Below are positions 7,803-15,994 of a stretch of DNA of 64,000 bases, piece by piece (within the stretch, counting starts at the first letter, position 1; each line of letters opens with the position of its first letter). The notes beneath the pieces are model-generated. The model made no database searches and was not told where the DNA came from. It was given only the letters and a program-made list of their open reading frames with translations. The translations under genes and the position numbers were made by a program. The stretch spans positions 1 through 64,000 of the IMG/VR virus record IMGVR_UViG_3300034691_000037; one strand, given 5' to 3'. Source of the DNA: a virus.

Positions 7803-8410
7803 GGTTTATCTGATTCCTTTTTAACGGTCGTTTGTTCAACAGAGAGATCGAGACCACCCTGCCAACGTTCTTTATTATTGAGGAGTGTGAAATTAAGCGC
7901 TCTCGACTTAAAGACAACGACTACCTTTCCGTGATCACAGTCGGTCATGACTGCCTCGATCTTGGATTCCATCCTTAAAGCAATGTATCGCAGCGTCTCA
8001 CTAAGTTCACGGGTTGGTCCGCCCGAAAGAAGATCAATGAGGGGCATATTCTCAAAAGATGATTCATTTGAGAGGTAAAGTATTTGCACCGTCGGTAAGC
8101 CCATCTCAGTAATTTGAGGTGACAGTATTTCGGATGCTTTCAACCCAAGACCATTGGGGAGTAACACAGATAGGCTTCGAACTGTACAGCCAGTCAATCG
8201 CGTAGTCGCATTAACTATTTGCCGATCCCAGGGTATTGTAAATTCGTTTACCTCACCTCGACGCCAACCGTATTGAAGGAACTGGTTAGCCGTTTCCTGA
8301 TAAATAGAATCCCACTCAACGATCGACATTACAATTGGTGGCTTTACTAACTTGGGCGTTTCAGGAGACTTAGGGGTATTTCTTGAAGACCACCATTTGA
8401 ACACGCTCAT
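7799..8410 (-). CDS. Hypothetical protein
   Basis: The 203-residue protein starts MSVFKWWSSRNTPKSPETP. The ATG at 8410 is preferred for AAAGGA upstream. Its N-terminal 25 residues are basic and Pro-rich, followed by a soluble domain. A segment VQILYLSNE resembles IVYLSN and VIYLAN segments in the proteins at 45377 and 56514, which may mean a distant shared fold; this is weak. No known family. Confidence 0.7.
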   Translation of the reverse strand: MSVFKWWSSRNTPKSPETPKLVKPPIVMSIVEWDSIYQETANQFLQYGWRRGEVNEFTIPWDRQIVNATTRLTGCTVRSLSVLLPNGLGLKASEILSPQITEMGLPTVQILYLSNESSFENMPLIDLLSGGPTRELSETLRYIALRMESKIEAVMTDCDHGKVVVVFKSRALNFTLLNNKERWQGGLDLSVEQTTVKKESDKP

Positions 8411-8446
8411 GACGGCATTCCTTTCAGTGTATTTCATATAACGGTG

Positions 8447-8899
8447 TTACCGAGCCCACCATGTATCGCGATTCTTTTGCTGAGCTTCCCTCAGGGCTTC
8501 ACGCTTCTGTTCGTACATCGCTTGCGGACCCATGTAGTCATACGTGACGATGTGATTGAGACCACCACGGATAAGGAAGACCAGTTCTTTGACGTCCTTA
8601 ATATTAGCGATGTGCGCTTCCAGCACTGGCTTCAATGGACCATACGGTTCGATGATCGCCGAAGCGGTACCTTTGATCTCGTTCAACTCGATACTAAGAA
8701 ACCTGCCGCAGACACGATTCTCATCGATGTACGCAATACGCGAGTTGGACCACATGCCGTTAGACAGCTCCTCGATATATTCGATACCGATAGGATCTCG
8801 CCGACAGCGTTTTTCAAAAGAACGCCAGTTTTCGATATTCCCATCGCGGACGAGGGCCAGGCTAGAACCAACCGGCGGTTTAAATTCGATTGTGATCAT
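8447..8899 (-). CDS. Hypothetical protein
   Basis: The 150-residue soluble protein has AAGGAAG upstream of its ATG. Its C-terminal 30 residues are a charged helix (YEQKREALREAQQKNRDTW). No recognised domain. It is separated from the next gene by about 36 nt. Confidence 0.75.
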   Translation of the reverse strand: MITIEFKPPVGSSLALVRDGNIENWRSFEKRCRRDPIGIEYIEELSNGMWSNSRIAYIDENRVCGRFLSIELNEIKGTASAIIEPYGPLKPVLEAHIANIKDVKELVFLIRGGLNHIVTYDYMGPQAMYEQKREALREAQQKNRDTWWAR

Positions 8900-8921
8900 A
8901 GTGAACTTCCTTCGCTAATCT

Positions 8922-9083
8922 TTAGAATTTAATAATCAGGGTAAAGAAAACCGCAAGTTCGAGAACTACCCAAACCGCCCTACCCAGTATAGGCCACTTC
9001 CGCATATCGCTTTCCATCAGGATAAACGCAATGGCGCAATACAGAAAACTCCCAATAAGCACACTACCTATAGCTACGTTCAT
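8922..9083 (-). CDS. Small membrane protein
   Basis: Only 53 residues, starting MNVAIGSVLIGSFLYCAIAF, with two hydrophobic helices (about 4-21 and 32-51) joined by a short charged loop. The ATG at 9083 has AAGGAC upstream and overlaps the stop of the next small membrane gene by 4 nt. It is probably an inner-membrane protein of unknown role. Confidence 0.7.
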   Translation of the reverse strand: MNVAIGSVLIGSFLYCAIAFILMESDMRKWPILGRAVWVVLELAVFFTLIIKF

Positions 9084-9241
9084 GGAGCAGTCCTTACGTA
9101 GATTAAACCGCCAGCCACGGCGATAATTACAAGGACCAGTTTCCAAAAGGAATCCCAGTGCTCAGGGTTGAAACCACCTGAGACAAACGCCCCACAGAAA
9201 TAAATTGCACAAATGAAAAGTGCGAATTTAAAGTATCGCAT
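9080..9241 (-). CDS. Small membrane protein
   Basis: The 53-residue protein MRYFKFALFICAIYF... has two predicted membrane segments (4-20 and about 32-48). Its ATG lies inside the last codons of the dCTP deaminase gene (14-nt overlap), with GGGGA upstream. It pairs with the following 53-residue membrane gene. Confidence 0.7.
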   Translation of the reverse strand: MRYFKFALFICAIYFCGAFVSGGFNPEHWDSFWKLVLVIIAVAGGLIYVRTAP

Positions 9242-9971
9242 CTTGAGTCCCCGTTTGACCCATGTACTTGCCACCGCGGTCTTTATAGCTGACTTCGCAA
9301 GGCTCGTTACCTTGGAGGAACAACAGCTGGGCAATGCCGGTTTCCAGGTAGATGCGCATAGGCAACTCTACCAGGTTAGCGATCTCCAGCACCAGCTCGC
9401 CTTCCCACTCAGGTTCCAGCGGGGTAACAATCGGCATCATCGCTACACGGGCGTACGTGCTCTTACCCAGACACATGACAAGGATGTCACGAGGGATGGC
9501 AAACGATTCCACGGTGTGGCCCAGCGCTACAGACTTTGGCGGCAGGACAAAGTAGTGCAGCTTGAACTCTTCATCGTACTGAACGATTGGTTCTTTGTAC
9601 GCCTCAGGGGACATACGCATCGGATCGATGATGGCCGAGTTGATGTTGGTAAAGATCTTCAGACCTTCTTTCTTCATCCGGATGTCGTAGCCAAACGAAC
9701 TTGTTCCGTAGCTTATTACTTTAACGTCACCAATAAATCGAACTGCTTGCGGCTCGAACGGCGTAATCATTGGTTTCCAATTTACACGTTTAAGCGCTTC
9801 AGGGGTAGCGTCAATCAGCCGTGCGTAGGAACGCGCTACCCATTGCTCAACACATTCAGCTGTGTGCGTAACACCGGAGATTACAGGACTGTGTTTACCA
9901 TCATTCTCCAACAGCAAATGACTTGGTTTCATGCAGCGTTCTTTGATTTGCCGATCTGATAAAAGTGCCAT
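9228..9971 (-). CDS. dcd: dCTP deaminase
   Basis: The 247-residue protein converts dCTP to dUTP (or dUMP in the bifunctional branch), feeding dTMP synthesis. Family hallmarks are visible: MALLSDRQI at the start, SYGTSSFGYDIR, LPPKSVALGHTVE, LVMCLGKSTYARV and TPLEPEWEGELVLEIAN, the last holding the catalytic Glu. Compared with bacterial enzymes of about 190 residues it has an extra 50-55 residues after SDRQI (about 11-66). The ATG at 9971 has AAAGGA upstream. It fits with the thymidylate synthase and dTMP kinase genes at 48.7-52.6 kb. Confidence 0.92.
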   Translation of the reverse strand: MALLSDRQIKERCMKPSHLLLENDGKHSPVISGVTHTAECVEQWVARSYARLIDATPEALKRVNWKPMITPFEPQAVRFIGDVKVISYGTSSFGYDIRMKKEGLKIFTNINSAIIDPMRMSPEAYKEPIVQYDEEFKLHYFVLPPKSVALGHTVESFAIPRDILVMCLGKSTYARVAMMPIVTPLEPEWEGELVLEIANLVELPMRIYLETGIAQLLFLQGNEPCEVSYKDRGGKYMGQTGTQDAIL

Positions 9972-10001
9972 GTACAGAATCCTTTTAAATAACATAGAAG
10001 A

Positions 10002-10024
10002 CGGAGGGCTCATACAGCCCCCCG
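10002..10024 (-). terminator. Hairpin terminator candidate
   Basis: On the minus strand GGGGGGCT pairs with AGCCCTCC (including G-U pairs) around a 5-nt loop, between the small membrane gene at 10041 and the deaminase gene. The T content downstream is modest. Confidence 0.45.
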
Positions 10025-10040
10025 TTGCGTCATTAAATAC

Positions 10041-10358
10041 TCAGTAGATATCGAAACTCCACGTCTTGCCTTTACCCTTACTGACGTAGAGCGTTTCCTT
10101 GTCGTAATGGACGTCGACATCAATACCGAATTTCTCCAACATCTTGAGTCGGCGATAAATGCCTTTCAGATGTATGCCTTTTGGAATACAGCTGAAGTCG
10201 TTCTTTGCAAAGCATGTCGAAACAGCCGTGCACCAATCAAGCATTTCTTTACGTTCGTCATAGCGCACTGAGCTAAGCTTTAGCCAGATAAGTACGATGA
10301 CTAGGAAGCTAAGCGCCACAAGAACTCCGTGCGCCTCAACCCCGAAAAACTCGTTCAT
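10041..10358 (-). CDS. Single-TM hypothetical protein
   Basis: The 105-residue protein has one membrane helix (about 11-27, GVLVALSFLVIVLIWL) and a soluble, basic C-terminal domain of about 75 residues. AAGG lies upstream of the ATG, and its start overlaps the end of the ATP-grasp gene by 4 nt. No family recognised. Confidence 0.75.
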   Translation of the reverse strand: MNEFFGVEAHGVLVALSFLVIVLIWLKLSSVRYDERKEMLDWCTAVSTCFAKNDFSCIPKGIHLKGIYRRLKMLEKFGIDVDVHYDKETLYVSKGKGKTWSFDIY

Positions 10359-11383
10359 TGATAGACCTTCAATACGGTGGAGGCTTCGGCGTCGAGATAA
10401 CGGTCAACGACCATTTCCATGAATTGAACATGCATGGAGTGGATGATCGTTTGCGGAATACCCGAGATCCCGAATTGGTTACAGAACTCGAAAATACCCC
10501 AGTGTCCGTCGTTTGTAACGAACAGGTCAATCGAACTCATTGGTCCAACCGCATGGCGGCACAGATAGTTGAGCATGTCACGTTCGACACACCCAGGCAT
10601 TTCATCAATGTCTACAATGGAGTCCTTGTCGATCAAAGCACCACCACCAGTAGCCTGAGGGAACACTGATTCTGGATCACGAATCCGACGCTTCTGAATA
10701 TAGGTGGGTTCGCAATCCTTGTTGGTGATGATGCGGTATTCGGTACCAATGTTTTCGACCACGGTCTGGACAATGACACCTTGCTCTTTGAGCGTGGTCA
10801 AACCTTCAAGCGGTTTGTTTTCACTACCGGTATGGTAAGTAACCGCGTCTTCATATTTGGCAAGGAACTCGGCCAACGATTCAGCGGTATATTCGCTAGC
10901 CAAAAGAGTGTTAAGGCTTTTGAGGAAAGCGTCGATGTTAACAAGATGTGTGTTAACAACAAACTGTCCGATGCCGCGAGCGCCGTCGTTTGGCTTAACA
11001 ACCATACGACCCGGCTGGATTGGGTAATTGCGACCACCCCAGCCTTGTTTCCAGGTGGGGACGTTAATGAAGAAGTTGCGTCGGGTTTGACCTGCAGAGT
11101 AAGCGGCGGCGGTTTGCTGCAAGAGGCAGTGCTGAACAATCTTACCATAGCGAGGGATTTCAACCAGGCGCCAGCTAGGGACAATACTGCCAAGCAGTTC
11201 TTGCTTGTACTTACCCGACACAAAGATATCGAAGTTGAAAACGGTCTTATCGCCGACCATGTTGAAATCAGGTGTGTTGTGGATTACAACCTCATCACCA
11301 TTCGCCAACGTGTGGCGCAAACCCAATACGCTGAAGTTATCCATGAATGGATCTACGGCAACAACGATAGTACGCTTAGCCAT
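10355..11383 (-). CDS. ATP-grasp-like ligase
   Basis: The 342-residue protein shows ATP-grasp features: a Lys/Gly-rich nucleotide loop VVKPNDGARGIG near residue 130, a strand with YRIITN then YIQKRRI, and a metal-binding end SIDLFVTNDGHWGIFEFCNQ that resembles the D...FE.N motif of RimK and glutathione synthetase relatives. Such enzymes join a carboxylate to an amine through an acyl phosphate. The substrate is not evident. AAGGG precedes the ATG; the nearby TTG codon two positions earlier is rejected. It is in one run with an HD hydrolase and a QueC-like protein. Confidence 0.65.
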   Translation of the reverse strand: MAKRTIVVAVDPFMDNFSVLGLRHTLANGDEVVIHNTPDFNMVGDKTVFNFDIFVSGKYKQELLGSIVPSWRLVEIPRYGKIVQHCLLQQTAAAYSAGQTRRNFFINVPTWKQGWGGRNYPIQPGRMVVKPNDGARGIGQFVVNTHLVNIDAFLKSLNTLLASEYTAESLAEFLAKYEDAVTYHTGSENKPLEGLTTLKEQGVIVQTVVENIGTEYRIITNKDCEPTYIQKRRIRDPESVFPQATGGGALIDKDSIVDIDEMPGCVERDMLNYLCRHAVGPMSSIDLFVTNDGHWGIFEFCNQFGISGIPQTIIHSMHVQFMEMVVDRYLDAEASTVLKVYQ

Positions 11384-11394
11384 TTTCAAAACCC

Positions 11395-11838
11395 TTAATA
11401 ATGATTGCGTTTATTACGGTAGCCTTTGAACAGACCACCGCGTTCAAGATGAGGTACTTTCCCACAGCCGACACTCATACCACCACCCATACGGCTGTGG
11501 AACTGGCTACGAGTGCATTCACGCAGCGTTACGCGGTATTGGTCATTACGACCCACCGACTCTTCTGACACGACCTCAAAGCCATATGGAGAGACCAGGA
11601 TAGCTTTACCGCCATTGAACGGCTGGATGCAGGTGGTGTCGGTATCAGCGCGGTCTTGGAGTTCTTTCATCTCGTCAGTGAGATAGACGCCATAGGCGCC
11701 CATGAAGATCTCTTCTGCGATTTCGATCAGCAGGCGCCGGGCCATGTGCGGGTCAAGACCTTCTGCTAACGCTGAGATGCGATCAGTGAGGATCTGTTGG
11801 GCTTCTTCTTGAGTTGGGTACTTCTGTTCGTCAGTCAT
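11395..11838 (-). CDS. Hypothetical protein
   Basis: This gene encodes 147 residues, with an N-terminal helical half and a Gly/Arg-rich C-terminus (SRMGGGMSVGCGKVP, then GLFKGYRNKRNHY). GGAT is the weak ribosome site. It lies between the HD hydrolase and ATP-grasp genes. Not recognised. Confidence 0.75.
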   Translation of the reverse strand: MTDEQKYPTQEEAQQILTDRISALAEGLDPHMARRLLIEIAEEIFMGAYGVYLTDEMKELQDRADTDTTCIQPFNGGKAILVSPYGFEVVSEESVGRNDQYRVTLRECTRSQFHSRMGGGMSVGCGKVPHLERGGLFKGYRNKRNHY

Positions 11839-11841
11839 GCT

Positions 11842-12561
11842 TTATCCGTTTTGTAGCGCCAGCAGCTGCTGACCATATTTGATTTGTTCTTTGATGACCG
11901 TCTGTTTCAACTCGCGATGGATTGCGAGACCCGTGTGGGTGAACAGCTGCACTTCATCGTGGAATTTGGTTTGTCCTTCAATCATTCGATCAAAGGTTAC
12001 TTCGGCCGGGAATTTACCCGCATTAGCAAGTTCGGTATAAAGTCCGTGAAGGATGGGACCTGTTGCATCAGAGAAGCTGTACAGAAGATCGGCATCCCGA
12101 ATGATCTTCTCGGCCATGTAACGAGGCTCCTGGACGAATGGAAACTCGGTGACACGCACCAGTTCGCCAACGCGCCAAGGCTGAAGGTCTTTGAAGATCT
12201 CTTCAGCGACCTCTATGTATTCTGGAAGCGCCCGCCAGTGATCGAGTGATACCAGCGCCACTTTGATGTTTTCAACATCAGGGAGATACCCTGCACTATG
12301 ATCATAATCGTGCCACAGACATGCAATCATCAACGCCTTCAGCGTGAAGTCATGATGATCATCAGCTCGGTTTTCCTCACCCACCTCGACAGACCAGATC
12401 TTCCAGGCGAGTTGAGCGACACTAAACATGTGCTCGGTATTGTGGTAGGCGTTGATCTTTGCCGGGTTGGTTCGGCAGATATATTCCCACATTGGTGTCA
12501 GGCCCATCTGGTCCAACTTACGTAGGAACAGGATTTCTTCTATGCGTTTCGAAATGGACAT
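11842..12561 (-). CDS. HD-domain phosphohydrolase
   Basis: The 239-residue protein carries the HD metal pattern: His40 in YHNTEHM, His84-Asp85 in LWHDYDHSAG and Asp156 in IIRDADLL. HD proteins hydrolyse phosphate esters, such as cyclic nucleotides, dNTPs or nucleotide monophosphates; the substrate here is not predictable. YHNxxH followed by HDxxH is seen in predicted metal-dependent HD phosphohydrolases. GAGG precedes the ATG at 12561. Its neighbours suggest nucleotide metabolism or signalling. Confidence 0.8.
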   Translation of the reverse strand: MSISKRIEEILFLRKLDQMGLTPMWEYICRTNPAKINAYHNTEHMFSVAQLAWKIWSVEVGEENRADDHHDFTLKALMIACLWHDYDHSAGYLPDVENIKVALVSLDHWRALPEYIEVAEEIFKDLQPWRVGELVRVTEFPFVQEPRYMAEKIIRDADLLYSFSDATGPILHGLYTELANAGKFPAEVTFDRMIEGQTKFHDEVQLFTHTGLAIHRELKQTVIKEQIKYGQQLLALQNG

Positions 12562-12568
12562 AAACACC

Positions 12569-13297
12569 TCAGTTTTCGTCTTTGATGAGTTGCATGAATT
12601 CTTCGCTTAACGGCTTATCTTCAATAAGTTTAGCGCTAGGCGTGTGAAATGTCTCCAACGACATACCTTGCTTCAATAAGAAACGATGTTCTTCAACAGC
12701 GCGGGTGATACATGCGTGACAATGCTCGCAGGCACGCAACGCACCGCCCTCTTCCATAACTGGAAGTTCACACACCCACGTTAACTTGTAAAGCTCCCCC
12801 GGTAATTGCTTGAGGATATCGTACTTGCTGGTGATGCGCAGCGGGAATTCAAGTGGGATCGGATCGCCCATCTTACTGAACTTCCACAAAGACTTCCAGG
12901 CGTCTTGAATATCGTGTAAATGCTGACTGATCTCATCCCCCATTACGTACCCAATTTCAACACAACCGTGTTTTGTATAGTCAACTACCGCCAACGCTGA
13001 TACAAGCCAACCAATGGCCTGTCTCCACGATGCATGCTTAGCGGCCCCAAACTGTACCTCAACCTGATTATCCCGAACTTCAGTGATATCAGCAGGGTTT
13101 TCTTCAGTCGCGTGTTCTTCAATCCAAGCTTTAATCAGCTCACGCCGTTGCTTTTCACATTCTTGCTTGAATTGGGACTGACCACCCTTGGCGTAAAACA
13201 CATCGACAGCGCAACCCTCCTTCACCCGATTGTACAACAACCAGGTAGAGTCCAGACCACCAGAGAACAACATAAGAATTCGTTTGTCATCGCTCAT
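12569..13297 (-). CDS. queC: QueC-like 7-cyano-7-deazaguanine synthase
   Basis: The 242-residue protein has the PP-loop motif FSGGLDSTWLLY (residues about 11-22), which binds ATP, and near residues 175-196 a zinc-type cluster C-x(14)-C-x2-C-x2-C followed by ITR, as in QueC. QueC turns 7-carboxy-7-deazaguanine into preQ0, used for tRNA queuosine or, in some phages, to make 7-deazaguanine DNA bases that resist restriction. No FolE, QueD, QueE, transglycosylase or DpdA gene is visible here. AAGGAC precedes the ATG at 13297. It could also be another PP-loop ATPase. Confidence 0.75.
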   Translation of the reverse strand: MSDDKRILMLFSGGLDSTWLLYNRVKEGCAVDVFYAKGGQSQFKQECEKQRRELIKAWIEEHATEENPADITEVRDNQVEVQFGAAKHASWRQAIGWLVSALAVVDYTKHGCVEIGYVMGDEISQHLHDIQDAWKSLWKFSKMGDPIPLEFPLRITSKYDILKQLPGELYKLTWVCELPVMEEGGALRACEHCHACITRAVEEHRFLLKQGMSLETFHTPSAKLIEDKPLSEEFMQLIKDEN

Positions 13298-13313
13298 GAA
13301 GCTTAAGTCCTTA

Positions 13314-13670
13314 TCAAGAGAGGATGATGTTGCCAATATTTTTGATATCGCCAGAAGGGTCACGGTGCAATGTCAGCAACCACTCCGACATGGTTTTGAT
13401 TGAATTGTAAGCCGTACTGCGCTGAAGAGAACGGAACTGCCCATCTGTCGTTTTCTTCAACCAGCAGATTTTTACCTTCTCTACCGAAATACCGGCTACT
13501 TCTGGGATCTGTTCATTGCGCCCACCGGGTGCCCAGCATTGAAAATGAACAGCCTGTAAATGAGACACCATCTTACCAGCTCGATCAACTGGGATAAACA
13601 GTTGCACATCTGGATTCTTGAAAGCATCGATGTAGTGCTCACGAGAAAGTAGTTCGATATTAATTGTCAC
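13314..13670 (-). CDS. Hypothetical protein (GTG start)
   Basis: The 118-residue protein starts with GTG at 13670, VTINIELLSREHYIDAF, chosen because GGAG lies 8 nt upstream and because the promoter motif at 13718-13732 lies just before it; the longer frame would start inside that promoter. It is the first gene of the unit that includes the QueC-like gene. No recognised domain. Confidence 0.7.
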   Translation of the reverse strand: MTINIELLSREHYIDAFKNPDVQLFIPVDRAGKMVSHLQAVHFQCWAPGGRNEQIPEVAGISVEKVKICWLKKTTDGQFRSLQRSTAYNSIKTMSEWLLTLHRDPSGDIKNIGNIILS

Positions 13671-13717
13671 GATGTAACTCCTTGTTTTACGAATAATAAA
13701 TGGATATCTACCTACGT

Positions 13718-13732
13718 AATGTATTGCTGTAG
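13718..13732 (-). promoter_or_regulatory. Predicted early promoter motif
   Basis: Read leftward it is TACAGCAATACATTA, continuing CGTAGG. It lies about 48 bp upstream of the GTG start at 13670 and directly after the terminator at 13760-13780. Confidence 0.65.
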
Positions 13733-13759
13733 ACACCTTCACTAGAAACAAAAAAAAGA

Positions 13760-13780
13760 CCTGCAGCGACTAACTGCAGG
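13760..13780 (-). terminator. Intrinsic terminator
   Basis: A 7-bp stem CCTGCAG/CTGCAGG with a 7-nt loop is followed on the minus strand by a run of eight T. It follows the stop of the DHH phosphoesterase gene and precedes a promoter motif. Confidence 0.8.
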
Positions 13781-13787
13781 CTGTGCA

Positions 13788-14729
13788 TCATTTTAATGAT
13801 GCGAGTTTGTGTGAATGCGGTACTTTAAACCCGGCGGATGTAACATGTCCACCACCACCATAATGCTCCGCTACCAGACTGACATCGATCTTATCCACTT
13901 CCCCACGTAGACTAAACTCACGATATTCTCGTGAGTCGAAGTAAGTTACGCCAAAATCGTTAGTCTTGGCTAGGATGTTGCCGATCTCGGATGCGTACAT
14001 TTTTGGGGCATTGACGGCTTCAACGACATATCCGCCAATCGTCATCTTAACGAGATTGTTATCGATCATCACCTTAATATTCTGCGCTTGCCCACGTAGC
14101 AATGCAGCACCCTCCACCCTGAGGTGGAATTTGGTCAGAGGATTTGCGACCCAATAGTCCCACAGCTCAAAACTACTAGGGTAGCTATAGACGGCAGTCG
14201 TTATTTCGCGAGTACCTTCCAACTTAAACTGCCACAGATCACGATCCTGAACATGGCGAATAATGTCCGGTGGTTGCTGACCTGGAAAGAAATGGTTCCA
14301 CGCTAGCATCGCACCACTGCGCGTCATATCGAAGCAACATGCGATGGCGGACTCACCTCTGGCGCGCTGTTTAGCAAATGCTGTTTCGCACCCAAAGAAG
14401 TGATCGGAACCATGTTGCATGTCGTTAACGCACCCAGCCGTAAACTTCGGAAAGGATGCGAGCGCCAAAGCTGCCGATTTGTGATGGTCGAGCACAAGGA
14501 CACTTTCAGCCTTATGACTCATTTCCACCAACTGGTCCGCACTATAGCTGAAGTCGACAATGATGACATGTTTGCCGGTGACGCCAGGTGCTTCACAACC
14601 GTAGTCAGCGCTGAAGAACTCAACGTCCTCACCCACCAGTCCTTTGCGCACCACCCACGCCGCGCCAAAACCGTCGATGCACTTATCGTGGTAGATACAG
14701 AGATATTTTTTCTTCTGTTGTTCTTGCAT
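13788..14729 (-). CDS. DHH-family phosphoesterase
   Basis: The 313-residue protein has the DHH family pattern: CIYHDKCIDGFGAAW near the N-terminus, VDFSYS near residue 58, the VLDHHKSA signature near 80, and a C-terminal DHHA1-type GGGGHVTSAGF. The family includes nanoRNases, cyclic-di-AMP phosphodiesterases and RecJ exonucleases; the short single-domain form fits an oligonucleotide or small-phosphoester hydrolase, which is inference. AAAGG lies upstream of the ATG. A terminator follows its stop. Confidence 0.88.
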   Translation of the reverse strand: MQEQQKKKYLCIYHDKCIDGFGAAWVVRKGLVGEDVEFFSADYGCEAPGVTGKHVIIVDFSYSADQLVEMSHKAESVLVLDHHKSAALALASFPKFTAGCVNDMQHGSDHFFGCETAFAKQRARGESAIACCFDMTRSGAMLAWNHFFPGQQPPDIIRHVQDRDLWQFKLEGTREITTAVYSYPSSFELWDYWVANPLTKFHLRVEGAALLRGQAQNIKVMIDNNLVKMTIGGYVVEAVNAPKMYASEIGNILAKTNDFGVTYFDSREYREFSLRGEVDKIDVSLVAEHYGGGGHVTSAGFKVPHSHKLASLK

Positions 14730-14735
14730 TGCTCA

Positions 14736-14990
14736 CTACCTTTGTTTAAACAAATGACGATAGTTGGTTGAGACGTAAACGCCCATGGCGTAGAGGCATG
14801 CAAGAATCAATACCGCTGGCCAGCACACCATCACCAACCATACTTGCCAGTCGGGGATGTAAGTGATGCCTTGATCACGTTTATCCCAATCTTCAGGATA
14901 CTTGTAATAGATCCAGATTTCATGGGCAAACAAACCAATGACGCCAATGACCCATACAGCGATGAGTAAGTAACCGATATAGTCAAGCAT
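14736..14990 (-). CDS. Small two-TM membrane protein
   Basis: The 84-residue protein MLDYIGYLLIAVWVIGVIG... has two hydrophobic helices (about 4-24 and 52-72) around a charged loop. It is a clear paralog of the protein at 24926-25192: both have a first helix with IVW/AVW, a loop with a Trp-rich W-x-P/E-x-W region, and a second helix starting LVMxxWP. AAGG precedes the ATG, which overlaps the upstream gene by 8 nt. Function unknown. Confidence 0.75.
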   Translation of the reverse strand: MLDYIGYLLIAVWVIGVIGLFAHEIWIYYKYPEDWDKRDQGITYIPDWQVWLVMVCWPAVLILACLYAMGVYVSTNYRHLFKQR

Positions 14991-15681
14991 GTTTTGCGAC
15001 CTTATCCCATCCGGGATGTTTCCACTGTGCCCGATCAACCACATTGGCTGTCAGCAAATATTGAGTACCAAGCTGTATCGCCAAATCTCGTGCTGCTCGC
15101 TTTGCTTCGTTAAGAGTCGGGATGCCTTCCTTGTGGAGTTCGTGGATGAAAGAGTTGGTCTCATTGAAGGGACCACGCTTTCGCGAGAAGTTCATTACGA
15201 TGGGATTGCCCGTTACGTGGGTCTGTTTGATCTTTCCATTGAGCATCCTGTACAGACGCATCAATGGATCTTCCCTGGACGCCATGGTTTGGATCGAGAT
15301 GAAATACTCACTCGTTTCAGGGTAAGTAAACAAGTTGATCTTGTAGCCGAGGCCGTCAGTACCACGAGTGTTCTGAACGACAAGCTTGCCTTTAAGGAGC
15401 ATGCGCAGTCGGTACTTGTGGACAGTCAAGCTAGCGACGTACCCAAGCGAACAGTAGAAGAACTCAACGCGATCTTCAGGAGAGATGGGATAACGTGCTT
15501 TAATAAGCGAACCAACTTCTCCATTAACTGCCTGATGCAGACGGCGCCGTAAGCTGTTGGCGCAGAGTACGTCAAAGTGATGATCGGACCTATCGCGGAT
15601 AAGTACCAGCCCACTACTTTCCGGCAGTGACTCTACTTCATTGCGACAGACTTGTTTAAAGTCATAAGAGCCAAATTTCAT
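14983..15681 (-). CDS. Hypothetical protein
   Basis: The 232-residue soluble protein begins MKFGSYDFKQVCRNEV. The ATG at 15681 has AAGGGA upstream; the longer frame would run back into the non-coding RNA region. Basic residues are common in the middle and C-terminal parts. No recognised domain. It lies directly downstream of the structured RNA and its terminator. Confidence 0.75.
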   Translation of the reverse strand: MKFGSYDFKQVCRNEVESLPESSGLVLIRDRSDHHFDVLCANSLRRRLHQAVNGEVGSLIKARYPISPEDRVEFFYCSLGYVASLTVHKYRLRMLLKGKLVVQNTRGTDGLGYKINLFTYPETSEYFISIQTMASREDPLMRLYRMLNGKIKQTHVTGNPIVMNFSRKRGPFNETNSFIHELHKEGIPTLNEAKRAARDLAIQLGTQYLLTANVVDRAQWKHPGWDKVAKHA

Positions 15682-15736
15682 GATAAGATCCCTTGGTGGA
15701 TATATAAGCAGATGTCTTAGTTGATACTTACAGCAT

Positions 15737-15757
15737 AAAGACCTGCCGAAGCAGGCC
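15737..15757 (-). terminator. UUCG terminator ending the structured RNA
   Basis: On the minus strand GGCCTGC-UUCG-GCAGGTC is followed by TTTA. It marks the likely 3' end of the non-coding transcript. The segment aaagacct at 15737-15744 can also pair with aggtcttt at 15800-15807, so an alternative fold exists. Confidence 0.65.
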
Positions 15758-15994
15758 AGTATGGGAGGTACTACTGCACTGATGCTCCATCCGGCTGCGA
15801 GGTCTTTTCCATCATCCTGATGTCCATATGTTCTATTCGCCCTTACGAGGGGTTGTAACAATCGCAATACGGTACCAGTACAGTATCTGCTGCAGCAGAT
15901 TAGGCGCCCGCGGCACGCACCTATTCGCTCCTGCCCGAGGCTTCGGCACGGCAGGAATTACTTAGTGGACCGCAGGCATAACACTTGAAACAGG

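Noticed and set aside
15885-15900. 16-bp perfect palindrome as a protein operator
   Set aside because: It lies inside the structured RNA region and pairs well as RNA; there is no other copy in the window to support an operator.
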